Both the position numbers and the translations under genes were made by a program. Positions 1-14,499 of a stretch of DNA of 64,000 bases are shown here, one piece after another. The stretch spans positions 848,828-912,827 of the forward strand of contig NW_003101665.1 in the NCBI RefSeq assembly GCF_000003855.2, given 5' to 3'. The notes under the pieces are model-generated. The model was not told where the DNA came from, did no database searches, and worked only from the letters and a program-made list of their open reading frames with translations. The stretch's first letter is position 1. Each line of letters begins with the position of its first letter. Origin of the DNA: Blastomyces gilchristii SLH14081 (lineage: Eukaryota > Ascomycota > Eurotiomycetes > Onygenales > Ajellomycetaceae).

Positions 1-3000
1 GATTTATTAAGATTATCTGCAGATGAGTCTCAGTGAGCATCTCAAAAAGAGTTTTATTTATACTGACATACTTTGAGTTGTTATATATAAACTTTATAAG
101 TGATAATTAATACACTCAGTCATTCTGATTGTAATTGACAAAGTATCACAGATACTATTTTAATATACTTATCAGACATTCTATCTAATCATCTATCTAT
201 TAATAAAAAGCTATACTTAAATCTCATAAGATCTTCAGTATAGTTATCAGATCAGATCAGAACTCTTCTACAAAGATTAATTCTCTATCTGAGATAATAT
301 TTATAGATAATTCATGCAACTGAATCACATCACAGATGAAGATATAAGTTAAATTCTTTAACTTCAAGTTCTTACAGATGAGTATAAAGTGTGTCATCTT
401 AATAAAGTAATTCACTATCATCAGTACACTGTTAAAAGAGATATTATATATATTCTTACTTTCAGAAAGACTTATAAGAGTATTTATTTCTAGCTGTTCT
501 CAAGATTTCTGTAGAATGAGTAGAGAAGTAAGTTCTTTATATAATCTGAATTATACTATCTGTGAATTCTGATAAATAGTATAAGAATTTACTATCTTCT
601 TTACAAGTTCTCATATCTTCAGTCAGAAGTATTTTCTTATAAGTAACTTATAAGTTCTAGTATCTGTAAAATAACTTGCTAGAGAAGAGTTATGATATCT
701 TTTAATAAGTTCTATGTATAGAAACTTATTTATAAGTATATAAATTCAGCTCTCTCTTTATAAGAGATTATTTAAATCTCTTTAATTCTTTATTTCTACA
801 GAATTGATTCCTGCTGTGAGCAGTTTTTAAATATACTGAATATATTTATTCTTCAGTTGCAGTTCAGACAATCTGAATAGAAGATCTTATAAAGACTTAT
901 ACTCTGTTTTCTTTTATATCAGGTCTTTTATACTACTTCTTAAAGCTTATAAACTCTTCAGATTATAGATACTCTCTTCAAGAATTCTTGCAGAGATTCT
1001 CAGAGTGTTGACTCTCAGTATTATGAAGAGTAGTTATACAGACTTCTTCTCTCTCTCTTCTCTCTTCTTTTATAAGGAATTGAGAGACTCTTCAGTCAAT
1101 CTCTTTATATCACTTAGTTTAAGCATCTTATAAAGCTTTTCTATCTTCTCTAACTTCTCTATATCTGTTATTCTGATCTTCTTAATATAGTCTGATCTGT
1201 AAGAGAATTCATTCACTGAGTTCTTAGTTCTCTTGATATATTCTATCTTGAATCAGAACTTACTCAGTCTCTGAGCTCAGTGAATCTGCTATTGTAAGAG
1301 TTTCTTGATTGAAGTAAACTATTATAAGCTGTTATAATCAGTTCTAACAGTAATCACTGTTATAAGACTCTTAAAATAGTGATATCAGTGATAGAAGAAT
1401 TTCACTATTATAAGAAGCTTCTAATTATAAATGTTATAGTTGATCTTCATAAGTTACATCTTCTATAAGAAAAAGATTACTGAAACTCAGTTCTCATTTA
1501 ACTATAGTTATAAGACTATTTCTGAAATTGTAAAGAAGAAGATATCTGTCTTTAATCTAATTAAAAGTAAGAGATTAAAGTGAAACAGTATCACTGTATC
1601 TATGAATATCTATTTCAATCTTATAAAGATCTTATAAGCTTCTAAGATAAGAAAGTTCTTACAGCTCTCTCTTCTTAATAATCTTTTCATTCTTCATTTA
1701 TAGAATAACTTCTTCTTATTTTTACTCTTCAGCATATCTATAAGAGTTAAGAAGATTCTTATAAATACAAAGATAAATCATCTATAGAAATTTACAAAGC
1801 TCATAAAGATCTGAATCTCATGAATACTAGTTAACTTTAGTTATAATAGAATAGTCTTAACTTATAAAGATTTCATCTGAATATCATCTGCAGTGATTAC
1901 ATATTCTAGAAAATTAATTCAATAGACACTGAAGTTGTACTTTATAAGCTTAATATACAGTTCTGTCTTATCTAAGATCTTCAATATACTTTATATATAC
2001 TCAGTGTGTTCTTTCTTCTTTACAGAGTATATTATCATATTATTCAGATATATTATTATAAAGATATTCAGATATACACAAAGTGTTTTATTAATAAAAG
2101 ACTGAAATATCACAGAGATATTAGTCAGATTAAAAGATATTACTAGATATTCAAGCAATTTCAATACAGTTCTAAAGACAGTCTTTCATTCATTCTCAGA
2201 CTGTATTCACAGTTATATATATATATTGATTATATTCAGTTATATAAATATGACAGCTTTTACAAGACAGTTGATCACATTCTTAATCAGAGACAGAGAG
2301 TAGTAACTCTTTATTATCTTGAAGTTCAGATTATAATAGTCTATATACAATCTGAGATCTTTATTCTTCTTTTTTATGAATATTACAGAGACTTCTGCAG
2401 AGATCTGTAAAGATCAGATAAAGTTATTCTTCAGATTTTTCTTTATATAGATCTGCAAGATCTCTGTTTCATAATAAAAGAGCTTATAGATTGATTCTTA
2501 GAAGAGTTTCTGCTTTTCTATTAAATTTATTATCAGATTCTTCTTATAATGAGAAGAAAGCTCAGCTGTCTTTACTGAGCTGAATATCTCTGTGAGATCT
2601 TGATATTTCTCTGATATCTGAAGCTCAGTTTTCATGATTATAAAGTTCTCAGACATTTATAAAGTTATTATATAGATGAGCTTATTTTCTCTAATTAACT
2701 CTGCAGTATCAACTGATTCTATCTCTGTAAGTAAGTCTATTAACACTGATTAACAGTATAAACCTGACTCACAGATAGCTATGTGCAGATTATATCTTTG
2801 AAGTTATACAAGTTTCAAGTATATATTATCTGTGATATCTGTAATAATTATAGTTTCTGCAAATCTTCTTCAGATTCTGAAGAGATCTTGTAATTCAAAG
2901 ATGACTCTTATAAGTCTCTCAGCTCTCAGATCTGAGTTCTCACACTCTGCTTATTATAAGAGCAGATTCTCAGTTTTCAACATTTAGCTCATTTACTCTG

Positions 3001-4568
3001 TGAGCTTTAGAAACACTATAGTGATCTGAGATTCTGAGTTCATTAATACTTCTTATACTTATAAGATAGTAGTATTATAATGTGATCTCTCTCTATAAGT
3101 AAGCATTTTCATTAGAGAAGTAACAGATTCAGATATCAGTTTTAAGACTCTTAAGAAGACTGTTACTAACTCTGTCTATAACTTCTCAAATTTCTATTTT
3201 AATTTATTCAGATAGTTTGTATGAAGATGTTCTGATTTAGAATAGATAAAGCAGAGTTTCTTTTTCTTAATCTCTCTATTATATACTCTGTTTACAGAAG
3301 CTTATGAAGCTCTCTCTTTCTACTTAGTAGTTAGATACAAATCTCTCTATATCTTATTATCTTTTTCTGATAAATCTGTTCTCTATTATTCTGATTCTTA
3401 CAGAGCTGATTAATAATTCACTCTTTACAGATCTGTGACTCTTACAGTGATCTGTAAGTGATGAATGAGAGTTATCAGTTTCTTCAGAGTCAAGAACTTA
3501 GAGTCTTACTCAATGAGCTTGTTCTATATATCTTTATTCAGTCTCTTTATAAATATTATTATTCAGATCTTGTTTCAGAGCTCTGTTTTCACAGATCTCA
3601 ATTTATATTATGATTTTATAAAGTGCTGTAAGTAGTCTTTATCAGATTTCTTATCTCTTTTTCTAATATTAATAATCATAGCTCAGATATTCTCTGTTCA
3701 GCTCACAGAGTCTCTTAACTTATTCTCTAAATAGATCTTGAGAACAGATCAGTAGAATCTCTTATAATCATTCTCTAAATAATTCAGTCAGTTCTTGACT
3801 TCAGTGTAGTAGAGATCTGTTATTATATAGATAACAGCTTCTTCATCTTTTATATCACACAGCTGAGCTTGTGAGTTAATTTTAAATACAAACTTGTAAA
3901 AGCTTTTATAGATTGTGATTTAATAAATAACCTTAAGTGATCACAGCTTAAGAAAGTTTCTTTTCAGTTTGTAGATATCTCTGAAGATTATGTCTAGAGA
4001 CTCAGTTCAAGAGTATTTATAGACAGTAAGCATTTCTTATAAAAAAATAGCTTAGTTCTGTAGAAGATGCTTAAGAATATTCTTCACTGAGATTGATTCA
4101 TTTATAAATTTAAAGAGTTTCTCTATCACAGATGCAGAGAATGATATTCTGTAAGTAATTGATAAGTTCTCTGAGACTTCTTTTATAAGAATTATTCATA
4201 GTTCAGATAACTGCTTCTGAATGCCTGTAGTAGAGTTTACAGAAATTAAAGTATATGAGTTTCTAGTTCTTTCAGTTATAATAAACAGTTACTGACTGAC
4301 TGAGCTTGAAATATAAGAATAAGTACTCACAGATGATTATTCAGGTGTTTACAGCTTGATGTGATATATACTATTAACTACTAGAAGTATTCACAGTAGA
4401 AAGATAAAATGTAGAGATTAAATATATAATAGCATTCAAGCTGAGTTATAAATAGTATTCACAAACTCCAGTCTATATAGTTGTGTGTAGCCAAGGGCCA
4501 CTAACTCTATTGATTACGCGAGAGATGGAATAGAGGTAAAGAATTCGCGAGAAGCGGGATTTCTTACA
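1..4568 (-). mobile_element. Ty3/gypsy LTR retrotransposon A, partial, heavily mutated
   Basis: This is the right-hand part of an LTR element read on the minus strand and cut by the window edge. It matches 7765-12332 base for base in layout (offset about 7764), apart from C/T and G/A differences, so A and B are copies of one family. Around 2030-2070 the minus strand reads a decayed gypsy reverse transcriptase in which the YLDD catalytic box appears as YLNN. Every frame is full of stops and CG, CC and GG are almost absent, so the copy is dead. Its 257-bp 5' LTR is at 4312-4568. The 5-bp target duplication cannot be checked because the other end is outside the window. Confidence 0.88.
4312..4568 (-). 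repeat. LTR of gypsy element A (257 bp)
   Basis: Begins TATAAGAATAAG (mutated from TGTAAGAATAAG, as seen at 5077) and ends TTCTTACA, giving the inverted terminal pair TGTAAGAA/TTCTTACA. Equal in length to the two LTRs of element B. Its outer end near 4490-4568 keeps CG, CC and GG, whereas its inner half is mutated. Confidence 0.88.
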
Positions 4569-4796
4569 ACATATCAGTAATTATATAAAAAAAGCAAAGC
4601 GTATATAATATATAAAGAAATAACTGAATATATATATTAATTTACAGTATATTAAGTAGATTAAAGAATACATAGTATCTAATAACTGTAATATTCTGAT
4701 AGAAGAGAATAAGTATCAGAACTATAAGAATCTAATATAGTATATAAATTATTAAGATATAAAAAAGACACTACTCTTATAGAAGAGCTTTTATTA
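4569..4796. other. AT-rich spacer, no recognisable feature
   Basis: Strongly AT-rich sequence between gypsy A and gypsy C. It ends with TATTA (4792-4796), the left target duplication of element C. No open frame or repeat match was seen. Confidence 0.5.
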
Positions 4797-5076
4797 TGTA
4801 AGAGGTCTACGCTAAATAGATCAGTATAATATTGATAGGTCTTATATAACAAAGAGAAAAATATTAGAGAAGAAAAGAAAGAGAAAGTGTGAGAATCAGC
4901 AATTAAGATAAATATTTATATGTGTATATAATAATGTACACAGTGAAGCTTCGGAGTGGAAGAATCTATACACATTCGTGGCGGCCGAGGATTGGTGATT
5001 GAGAATGACTGAGAATCAGAGTGTATGCATTCAAGAATGAAGCAGTTGAATTGATGATTGAGAATGACTGAGAATC
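4797..5076 (-). repeat. 3' LTR of gypsy C, first part
   Basis: Matches the first 280 bp of the right LTR at 17326. It is interrupted by element B exactly after GAATC (5072-5076), which is repeated at 12333-12337. Near 4970-5000 it still holds a GC-rich stretch (GGCGGCCGAGG) that is mutated in the right LTR. Confidence 0.85.
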
Positions 5077-5333
5077 TGTAAGAATAAGTGCTTGCAGGTG
5101 ATTATTCGGGTGTTTGCAGCTTGGTGTGATATGTACTGTTAACTACTAGAAGTATTCACAGTAGAAAGATAAAATATAGAGATCAATGTATAATAGTATT
5201 CAAGCTGAGTTATAAATAGTATTCATGAACTTCAGTCTATATAGTTGTGTGTAGTCAAGAGCTGCTAACTCTATTAATTATATAAGAGATAGAAATAGAG
5301 ATAAAGAATTTATAAGAAGTGAGATTTCTTATA
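5077..5333 (-). repeat. Left (3') LTR of gypsy B
   Basis: 257 bp. The outer edge (5077-5150) keeps GG and CG dinucleotides; the inner part is mutated and ends TTCTTATA instead of TTCTTACA. Confidence 0.9.
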
Positions 5334-8300
5334 TATTCTTCTCTCTCTAAGACTTCATCTGTGAAGTCTTTCACTGAGTGACTTCATAGAATCAGCTCAG
5401 CACTGTAGTAATACTTACTAAAAACTCTTCATATCTATAAAAAAATCTCAGTGAGGAAAAATTCCTTATTATTATAAAGAGAGAAGAGTCTGTTACTCAG
5501 TTTCTTATTCTGTAAGATTCTTTATAATCTACAGATTCTTCTCTAACTATCATACAGATTTATCTCACATCTTTTATATAGAAGAGTTTCAGTTAACTCT
5601 CAATTATTTTCATAAGATTCTTATGTGATTATTACATAGATTCATCTCATAGATGAATTACTCTCTATGAGATTATTCTCATTAAAGAGAAGTATTCATA
5701 AGTTAATCTTTTACTTATTCTTATAAATCATTGTTCTTTGACACTGTAGAATTATGAGGAATTTTTCATTCTTTCATTAACTCTATAGAATTATAGAATT
5801 AAGATATTTATAATCTACAATCACTCTTTATAGTTATATAGAAAGATTCAGATCTGTAATTCATAATCACTCTTTATTTACTAGAGTGATCTGACTGTTT
5901 CACAGAATCATTTACAGTGTAAGTAAATCTCTCTAAAGTAGTATAAATATCTCAGATCTATTTACAGAATCTTATCTTCTTTTTTCTTTTTCTATAACAG
6001 CTCTCATTCTTATAAACTATAAGTATTTTTATTCATTCATGAAGTGTTTTTACTTAGATAGTAGAGAGAGAGTGTTTCTGACAATATCTGTATATTAATT
6101 CAAGATCTTCTCAAGAATAAAAATTTTTTTAATGTTAATATCTTTATAAATAATATCTGATCACTGCTGAGCTTCTTATAAGTATTCTTATAACTTCTCT
6201 AATCACTTTTTATCAGCAGATGAAGCAGAGATGCTATTATTTATAACAGTGTCTTTATCTCTTTCAGCTCTGTCACTGCACTCAATCTTCAGATCAGCAG
6301 TTAATCTCATATCTCTCTCAGATCAGTTTCTGACTTTAAGTAGTACAGTCTTATTTTTTACTATAAGTCTCTTTATAAGTAATTTCTTACAGATTCTAGC
6401 TAATAGTTCTTATAAAGCTCTCAGTGTTATCAGTGTCTTCTGCAGTCTTACAGATCTATAATTATCTTCTCTCTATCTACACAATTTCTGATCAGATATA
6501 TATAAATATGCCTAGATTCTCTATCAATGATTCTCACACTGTGATGCATTTCTACAATCTTATTATTAATGAGAGATGAGTCTCTGAGTATCTGTAAAAT
6601 TCAGATAATTAAGATAATGTAAATATTATAAATTTATAATGAAAGTTAATCTGAGTAGATGAGCTCTCTCTTCATATCTTAATTATTTTCAGGCTGAATA
6701 CTTCAGTATAACTGAAGAAGTGAATACAGCTTTATAAGAAGTATCTGATCACACACACAGATAGCCAGCTTTTAAGACTCTGCTATAACTGTATACACTC
6801 TGATGTTCAGCTTCTCTGAAGTCTATGTATTTCTGACAATCTTTATATTAAATATAATAATTATCTGTATTATAAACATAATGCTCTCTGCTTCTTTGAA
6901 GAAAAGAATTAATAGTTACAGAGAATTTAAGTGTCACAGATATTAAGAATATAAGTATGAGTTTTCTTTATTTTTTCTTTATTAATCTCTAAATTGTGTT
7001 TACAGCTCTGTTTTTATTTTCTTTATTTTTTTTTAACTTTAATAAGAGTATGATTTCTTCTTTTCTTTATATACACTGTAGACTGTTCATCTCAGTAGAA
7101 ACTCATCATCTTATAGACTAGAATTTGTAAATGACAGTGTTAATATCTTTATTATAATCAGATTCTTAGTAAAGACTGTATTATTCTGACTTATCAGAAT
7201 TCACAGTATAAAAGTCATATCTCAGCTTTCATAGATGTCTTATCTGCTCAGATAATTCTTAAGTGAACTTATTTATCTTATCAGAATATTCTTATCACTG
7301 AATCTTGAATCAGAGCTTATAATCTCACTTCTCTAAGTTAATAATCTCTTTAATCTGATATTCTCTTTCACTCTCTAGTATTTTATAAATAGAGTGATAA
7401 GTCATAGAATTCTCTTCTAAGAACTTCTTATATTTACAGAGTAAAGAGATATAAAAAACATTATATATTTATAACTCAGATAGCAGTTTCAATCTGTAGA
7501 ACTATAAACTAACTTTCTTTATAATCTTATAAGACTCTATTTATAAGAGATTCAGCTTCTTATTAAATCTCTATATAATAATATTTTCTAGACTTAGCTA
7601 GACTCTATCATCTTTCTTAAAACTCTTTATAATATGCTTACAGTTATAGTATCTCTTCTGATACTTTTAAGTCTTTCTCAAGAATTTACAGGCTTTCTCT
7701 CAGATATTCTGAATTCTCTCAGTCTATTCACAGATATTATCACACTTTATAGTATACTCTCACAGATTTATCAAGATTATCTGTGAATAAGTCTTAGTGA
7801 GTATTTCAAAGAGAGTTTTATCTATACTGATATATTTTAAGTTGTTATATATAAACTCTATAAGTGATAATCAATATACTCAGTTATTCTGATTATAATT
7901 AACAAAGTACTGCAGATACTGTTTTAATATACTTATTAGATATTCTATCTAATTATCTGTCTATTAATAAAAAGTCATACTTAGATCTTATAAGATCTTC
8001 AGTATAGTTATCAGATCAGATCAGAACTCTTCTATAAAGATTAATTCTCTGTCTGAGATAATGTTCACAGACAATTCATGCAACTGAATCATATTATAAA
8101 TAAAGATATAAGTCAAATTCTTTGACTTTAAGTTCTTACAGATAAGTATAAAGTGTGTCATCTTAATAAAGTAATTTACTATTATCAGCACACTGTTAAA
8201 GCAGATATTATATATATTCTTACTTTCAGAGAGGTTTATAAGAGTGTTTATTTCTAGCTATTCTCAAGATTTCTGCAGAATGAGTAGAGAAGTAAGTTCT

Positions 8301-9271
8301 TTATATAGTCTGAATCATACTATCTATAAATTCTGATAAATAGTATAAGAATTCACTATCATCTTTACAAGTTCTTGTATCTTCAGTTAGAAGTATTTTC
8401 TTATAAGTAACTCATGAGTTCTAGTATCTGTAAAATAATCTGCTAGAGAAGAGTTATAATATCTTTTAATAAGTTCTATACATAGAAACTTATTTATAGA
8501 TATATAAATTCAGCTCTCTCTTTATAAGAGATTATTTAAGTCTCTTCAATTCTTTATTTCTGCAGGATTAATCTCTGTCATGAGTAGTTTCTGAATATAT
8601 TAAGTATATTCATTCTTCAGTTGCAGTTCAGATAATCTGAATAGAAGATCTTATAAAGACTTATACTCTATTTTCTCTTATATCAGATTTTTCACAGTAC
8701 TTCTCAAAGTCTGTAAACTCTTCAGATTATAGATACTCTCTTCAAGAATTCTTACAGAGATTCTCAGAGTGTTGACTCTCAGTATTATAGAGAGTAATTA
8801 TACAGACTTCTTCTCTCTCTTCTTCTTCTTCTCTTATAGAGAATTAAGAGACTCTTCAGTTAATCTCTTTATAACACTCAGTCTAAGTATTCTGTAAAGC
8901 TTTTCTATGTTCTCTAATCTCTCTATATCTGTTATTCTAGTCTTCTTAATATAGTCTGATCTGTGAGAGAGTTTATCTGCTGAGTTCTTAGTTTCTTTAA
9001 TATATTCTATCTTGAACTAGAACTCACTCAGTCTCTGAACTCAGTGAATCTACTGCTGTGAGAGTTTCTTGATTAAAGTAAACTATTATAAGCTATTATA
9101 ATCAGTTCTAACAGTAATTACTGTTATAAGATTCTCAAAGTAGTGATATTAGTAATAGAACAATTTCACTATTATAAGAAACTCTTAATTATAAATATTA
9201 TAGTTAATCTCTACAGATTGTATCTTCTGTAAGAAAAAGATTATTAAAACTCAGTTCTCATTTAACTGTAG

Positions 9272-9870
9272 TTATAAGACTATTTCTGAAATTATAAAGA
9301 AGAAGATATCTATCTTTAATCTGATTAAGAGTAAGAGATTAAAGTGAAATAGTATTATTATATTTATAAATATCTGTTTTAATCTTATAAAGATCTTATA
9401 AGCTTCTGAAATAAGAAAGTTCTTACAGTTCTTTCTTCTTAATAATCTTTTCATTCTCTATTCATAGAATAATTTCTTCTTATTTTCATTCTTCAGTATA
9501 TCTATAAGAGTCAAGAAGATTCTTATAAATATAAAGATAAATTATCTATAGAAATTTACAAAGCTTAGAAAGATCTGAATCTTATAAATACTAGTTAACT
9601 CTGATTATAATAAAATAGTCTTAACTTATAAAGATTTCATCTGAATATTATCTGCAGTGATTACATATTCTAGAAAATTAATCTGATAGATACTGAAGTT
9701 ATACTTTATAAACTTAATATACAGTTCTGTCTTATCTAGAGTCTTTAATATACTTTATACATACTCAGTATGTTTTTTCTTCTTTATAAAGTACATTATC
9801 ATATTATTCAGATATATTATTATAAAGATATTCAGATATATACAAAGTATTTTATTAATGAAAGACTGAA
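9272..9870 (-). pseudogene. Decayed gypsy B reverse transcriptase/RNase H region
   Basis: Minus-strand reading shows motifs of a Ty3/gypsy polymerase: FINKIL, then YLNN for YLDD, an EYV segment, ITADNIQM (family form ITAEGI-like) and FVNFYR. Several in-frame stops interrupt it. The 60-codon open stretch at 9272-9454 belongs to this same frame. There is no complete frame and no start. Confidence 0.8.
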
Positions 9871-12075
9871 ATGCTATGAAAGTATTAGTCAAATCAAAAG
9901 ATATTACTAGATATTTAAATAATTTCAGTGCAGTTCTAAAGATAGTCTTTCATTTATTCTCAGATTATATTTACAGCTATGTATATATATTAATTATATT
10001 CAGTTGTATAAATATAACAGCTTCTGTAAGACAGTTGATTATATTCTCAATCAGAGATAGAGAATAGTAACTCTTTATTATCTTAAAGTTCAGATTATAG
10101 TAGTCTATATATAATCTGAGATCTTTATTCTTTATTTTTATAAATATTACAGAGACTTCTGCAGAGATCTGTGAAGATTAAATAAAGTTATTCTTCAGAT
10201 TCTTCTTTATATAGACTCATAAGATCTCTGTTATATAATGAGAGAGCTTATAGATTAATCTTCAGAAGAGTTTCTACTCTTCTATTAAATCTATTATCAG
10301 ATTCTTCTTATAGTGAGAAGAAAGCTCAGCTATTTTTATTAGACTGAATATCTCTGTAAGATCTCAGTATTTCTCTGATATCTGAAACTTAGTTTTCATA
10401 ATCATGAAGTTCTCAGACATTTATAAAGTTATTATATAAATGAGCTTATCTTCTCTAATTAACTCTGCAGTATTAACTAATTCTATCTCTGTAAGTAAGT
10501 CTATTAACACTGATTGAAAGTATAAACCTGACTTATAGACAGCTATGTGTGAATTGTGTCTTTAAAGTTATACAAGTCTCAAGTACATATTATCTATAAT
10601 ATCTGTAATAATCACAGTTTTTATAAATCTTCTTCAGATTCTGAAGAGATCTTGTAATTTAAAGATAACTCTTATAAGTCTCTCAGTTCTCAGATCTGAG
10701 TTCTTATATTCTGCTTATTACAAGAGTAGATTCTCAGTTTTCATTATTTAACTTATTCACTCTGTGAGCTTTAAAGATACTACAGTGACCTGAGATTCTG
10801 AGTTTATCAATACTTCTTATACTTACAGAACAGTAGTACTGTGATACAGTCTCTCTCTGTAAGTAAGCATTTTTATCAAGAGAGTAACAGATTCAGATAT
10901 CAGTTTTAAGATTCTTAAGAAGACTGTTACTAACTCTGTCTATAACTTCTCAAATTTCTATTTTAATTTATTTAGACAGTTTATATGAAGATATTCTGAT
11001 TTAGAATAGATAAAGCAGAGTCTCTTTTTCTTAATCTCTCTATTATACACTCTGTTTATAGAAGCTTATAAAGCTCTCTCTCTCTGCTCAGTAGTTAGAT
11101 ATGAATCTCTCTATATCTTATCATCTTTTTCTAATAAATCTATTCTCTGTTATTCTAGTTCTTATAAGACTGATTGATAATTTATTCTTTATAGATCTGT
11201 GACTCTTATAGTAATCTATAAGTGATGAATAAGAGTTATCAGTTTCTTCAGAATTAAGAGCTTAGAGTCTTACTTAATAAGCTTATTCTGTATATCTTTA
11301 TTCAGTCTTTTTATAAATATCATCATTCAGATCTTATTTCAGAGCCCTGTTTTCACAGATCTCAATTCATATTATAATTTCATGAAATATTATGAGTAGT
11401 CTTTATCAGATATCTCATCTCTTTTTCTAATATTAATAATTATAGCTCAGATGTTCTCTGTTCAGCTTACAGAGTCTCTCAACTTATTCTTTAAATAGAT
11501 CTTAAGAACAGATCAGCAGAATCTCTTATAATCATTCTTTAAATAATTTAGTCAGTTCTTGACTTCAGTGTAGTAGAAATCTGTTATTATATAAATAATA
11601 GCTTCTTCATCTTTCATATCACACAGTCAGACTTGTGAGTCAATTTTAAATACAAACTTATAAAAGCTTTTATAGATTATGATTTGATAAGTGATCTTAA
11701 GTGATTACAGCTTAAGAAAGTTTCTTTTCAGTTCATAGATATTTCTGAAGATTATATCTAAAGACTTAGTTTAAGAATGTTTACAGATAGTAAGCATTTC
11801 TTATAGAAAAATAGCTTGATTCTGTGAAAGATGCTCAAGAATATTCTTCACTAAGATTGATTTATTTATAAATTCAGAGAGTTTCTCTGTTACAGATGCA
11901 GAGAATAATGTTTTATAAGTAATTAATAAGTTCTCTGAGACTTCTTCTATAGAGATTATTCATAATTCAGATAACTGCTTCTGAGTGTCTACAGTAGAGT
12001 TTGCAGAGATTGAAGTATACAAGTTTCTAGTTCTTTCAGTTATAACAGATAGTTGCTGACTGACTGAGCTTGAAA

Positions 12076-12332
12076 TATAAGAATAAGTACTTATAGATAA
12101 TTATTCAGATGTTTACAGCTTGATGTGATATATACTATTAACTACTAGAAGTATTTACAGTAGAAAGATAAAATGTAGAAGTTAATATATAATAGTATTC
12201 AAGCTGAGTTATAAATAGTATTCGCAAACTTCAGTCTATATAGTTGTGTGTAGCCAAGGGCTGCTAACTCTATTGATTATGTGAGAGATAGGAATAGAGG
12301 TAAAGAATCCGCGAGAAGCGGGATTTCTTACA
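12076..12332 (-). repeat. Right (5') LTR of gypsy B
   Basis: 257 bp, beginning TATAAGAATAAG and ending TTCTTACA. The outer end (about 12250-12332) retains CCAAGGGC and CCGCGAGAAGCGGG, while the inner half is mutated: the mirror image of the left LTR. Confidence 0.9.
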
Positions 12333-12337
12333 GAATC

Positions 12338-12425
12338 AGAGCATATGTATTCAAGAATGAAGTGATTGAAATCTGTGAAGTGTAATGAAATAGTCTATAT
12401 AATTGATCAGGTGCAGCCTGTCATA
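12338..12425 (-). repeat. 3' LTR of gypsy C, second part
   Basis: Continues the LTR interrupted at 5076 and ends GCAGCCTGTCATA. Together the two pieces total 368 bp, the same as the right LTR. Confidence 0.85.
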
Positions 12426-14499
12426 TTAGCTCTCTTCTTTCAGAAGCAGTTCTCATCAGTCAAGAACTACTGTTTTAAATAATACAAAACTCAGAGTTCA
12501 GATCAGTTAATTATAGCTGACTTATTTCACAAGATATTATTGACTGTGATCATAGAATCTCTTATTAAGAATATTCTCAATCTCTCACTCAAGCTCATTA
12601 TCTTCTTCTATGATATCTGATGACTGTCAGTTAGAAGTCAGTTAAGAAGAGAACAGATCAGTAATAGTGCAGCAGAGTAAGTCTGTATGAAAGACATTAT
12701 AAATCTCTGATGATATATTAAGATAGTAGTTATAACTATCTAGAACTTCTATCACTTTATACTTGATATAATAATAATTCAGTGTATAAGATAAACATAT
12801 GATTTATATATTCTTAAGATTCAATTATATTAAGTCTTCTATCTTATATTGTTTAATGAGATCTCAGTGAATATTGATTTGATTCTCTTGATCTTGTTTC
12901 ACAGTTGTCATGAAGATCTCTGCTCAGTCATGAGTATCTCAGAGCTTTGTTACTATATTATTGACAATCTGAATCAGACTGCAGAGATTCAGTGTGAACT
13001 GTGTAATCTCTAGAAGATTTAACACTTTCATGTAATAACTATATATAAGAAGAACAGACTTATATCTGTTAAAACAGCATCTCATTCATTGATAATAATC
13101 TCTGCATATAGAAGAAGATCATGTCAATTGTCTTATAAGTGATTACAGAACTTATGAAGATAATTCTTCATAGTCTGAATTATCTATTCTGATACATCAT
13201 CAGTCTCAGAGTGATAGATAATTAATAGACAGTATATAATCTTGAGAACTTGACAGATTCTTGTTCAGAGAGTACTTATAAATTAACAGCTCTGATCTGA
13301 TACTATAGATCTCAGTAATTCATGTATCTGATAGAACAGACTCTGTAGAAAAGCTTTGATAACTTGTTCAGTATTTATTTTATCACAAGATTTCAATATT
13401 ATATCTTTGCTTAATTAATTCATGATAATCAGAATGTTTCTACAATCTTTACTCTCAGAGAGATTAATAGTGAAGTCAATTATTATATCTTATCAGATTT
13501 TATTAGAGATATTGAGCAGTTTCAGCAGATCTTTTCTACAGTTCTTTTATAAGATGATGAAAGAATAATAGTTGCAGTTTCAGATGAAGTGTCTGATGCT
13601 GTTTAATATCTCAGACTAGTAGAACTCTCAAGAGATCATTCTATACAGTTATTCACAGCCTGAATAGTCAGTTATACACAAATCATGCATCTCTTGTATT
13701 ATTCAGATGTGTAAGAGTTCAGAGTGAGAGACTCAGCATCATTCATGAAATTATAGAGTGTTATTATTATTGATTGAACATTTCAAGATATCAGTTCTTA
13801 TATATAGTTCTGAGGGAAATCAGGTTGCTTCTTGATATACTGCTTCAATAAGTACTTGAAGAAGTTCATCAGTTTAAGCTGTTATATATTACAATTCATT
13901 CAGTGTAGATTCAGAGAATGTTCTGACCAGTAAAGTATATATAGTGTCATAAGTGATCTCATTGTGATCAACTAATATCTTCAAATTCAAGAGTCAGTGT
14001 TTTTAATTCATTCAGTATGTATCTGTCACATCAGATGACATATCTTGTTCTCATTGTAAGAGAGTATCTGTTATCAAGTTCTGACTGCTGAGACAGTAGT
14101 GTATTGTAAAATGAAAGTGACTTAGAAACTCTGATCATTGTATCTATTATTCAGTGAGTTTACAGATTATTATGAAGTATTTGAGATTCTTATAATTTAT
14201 AATTATCTTAAATTCAGAGATACTTTAGAGTTCAGAGTCTTATTCTTCTAGATAGTGTATAATTGCAAGAAGTTTCTTATCATAGATCTTATAATTATAT
14301 TCAGTGAGACTCAGTTTCTTAGATATAAAGATATATGATTATAGAATATCTTTATTATCATATTATAATATCACTTCTTCTATCATATAGTCAGAGAAAT
14401 CAGCTTCAACAACTGTCTTATAATCAGAATTGAATATTATTAGCAGAGAAGTATTAATGAACATCTTCTTTATCTGTATAAATGCAGCTTCAGTATTCA

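Larger units (their letters stand above)
5077..12332 (-). mobile_element. Ty3/gypsy LTR retrotransposon B, complete, 7256 bp
   Basis: Flanked by perfect 5-bp duplications GAATC (5072-5076 and 12333-12337). LTRs of 257 bp lie at 5077-5333 and 12076-12332, with TGTAAGAA/TTCTTACA ends. The minus strand around 9450-9870 reads a typical gypsy pol: FINKIL, then the catalytic YLNN (from YLDD; 9800-9815), followed by a KYNFS...FLEYVITA segment and a FVNFYR segment. D-to-N changes and many stops reflect C:G to T:A decay. It is the same family as A. It inserted into the left LTR of C, so it is younger than C. Confidence 0.92.
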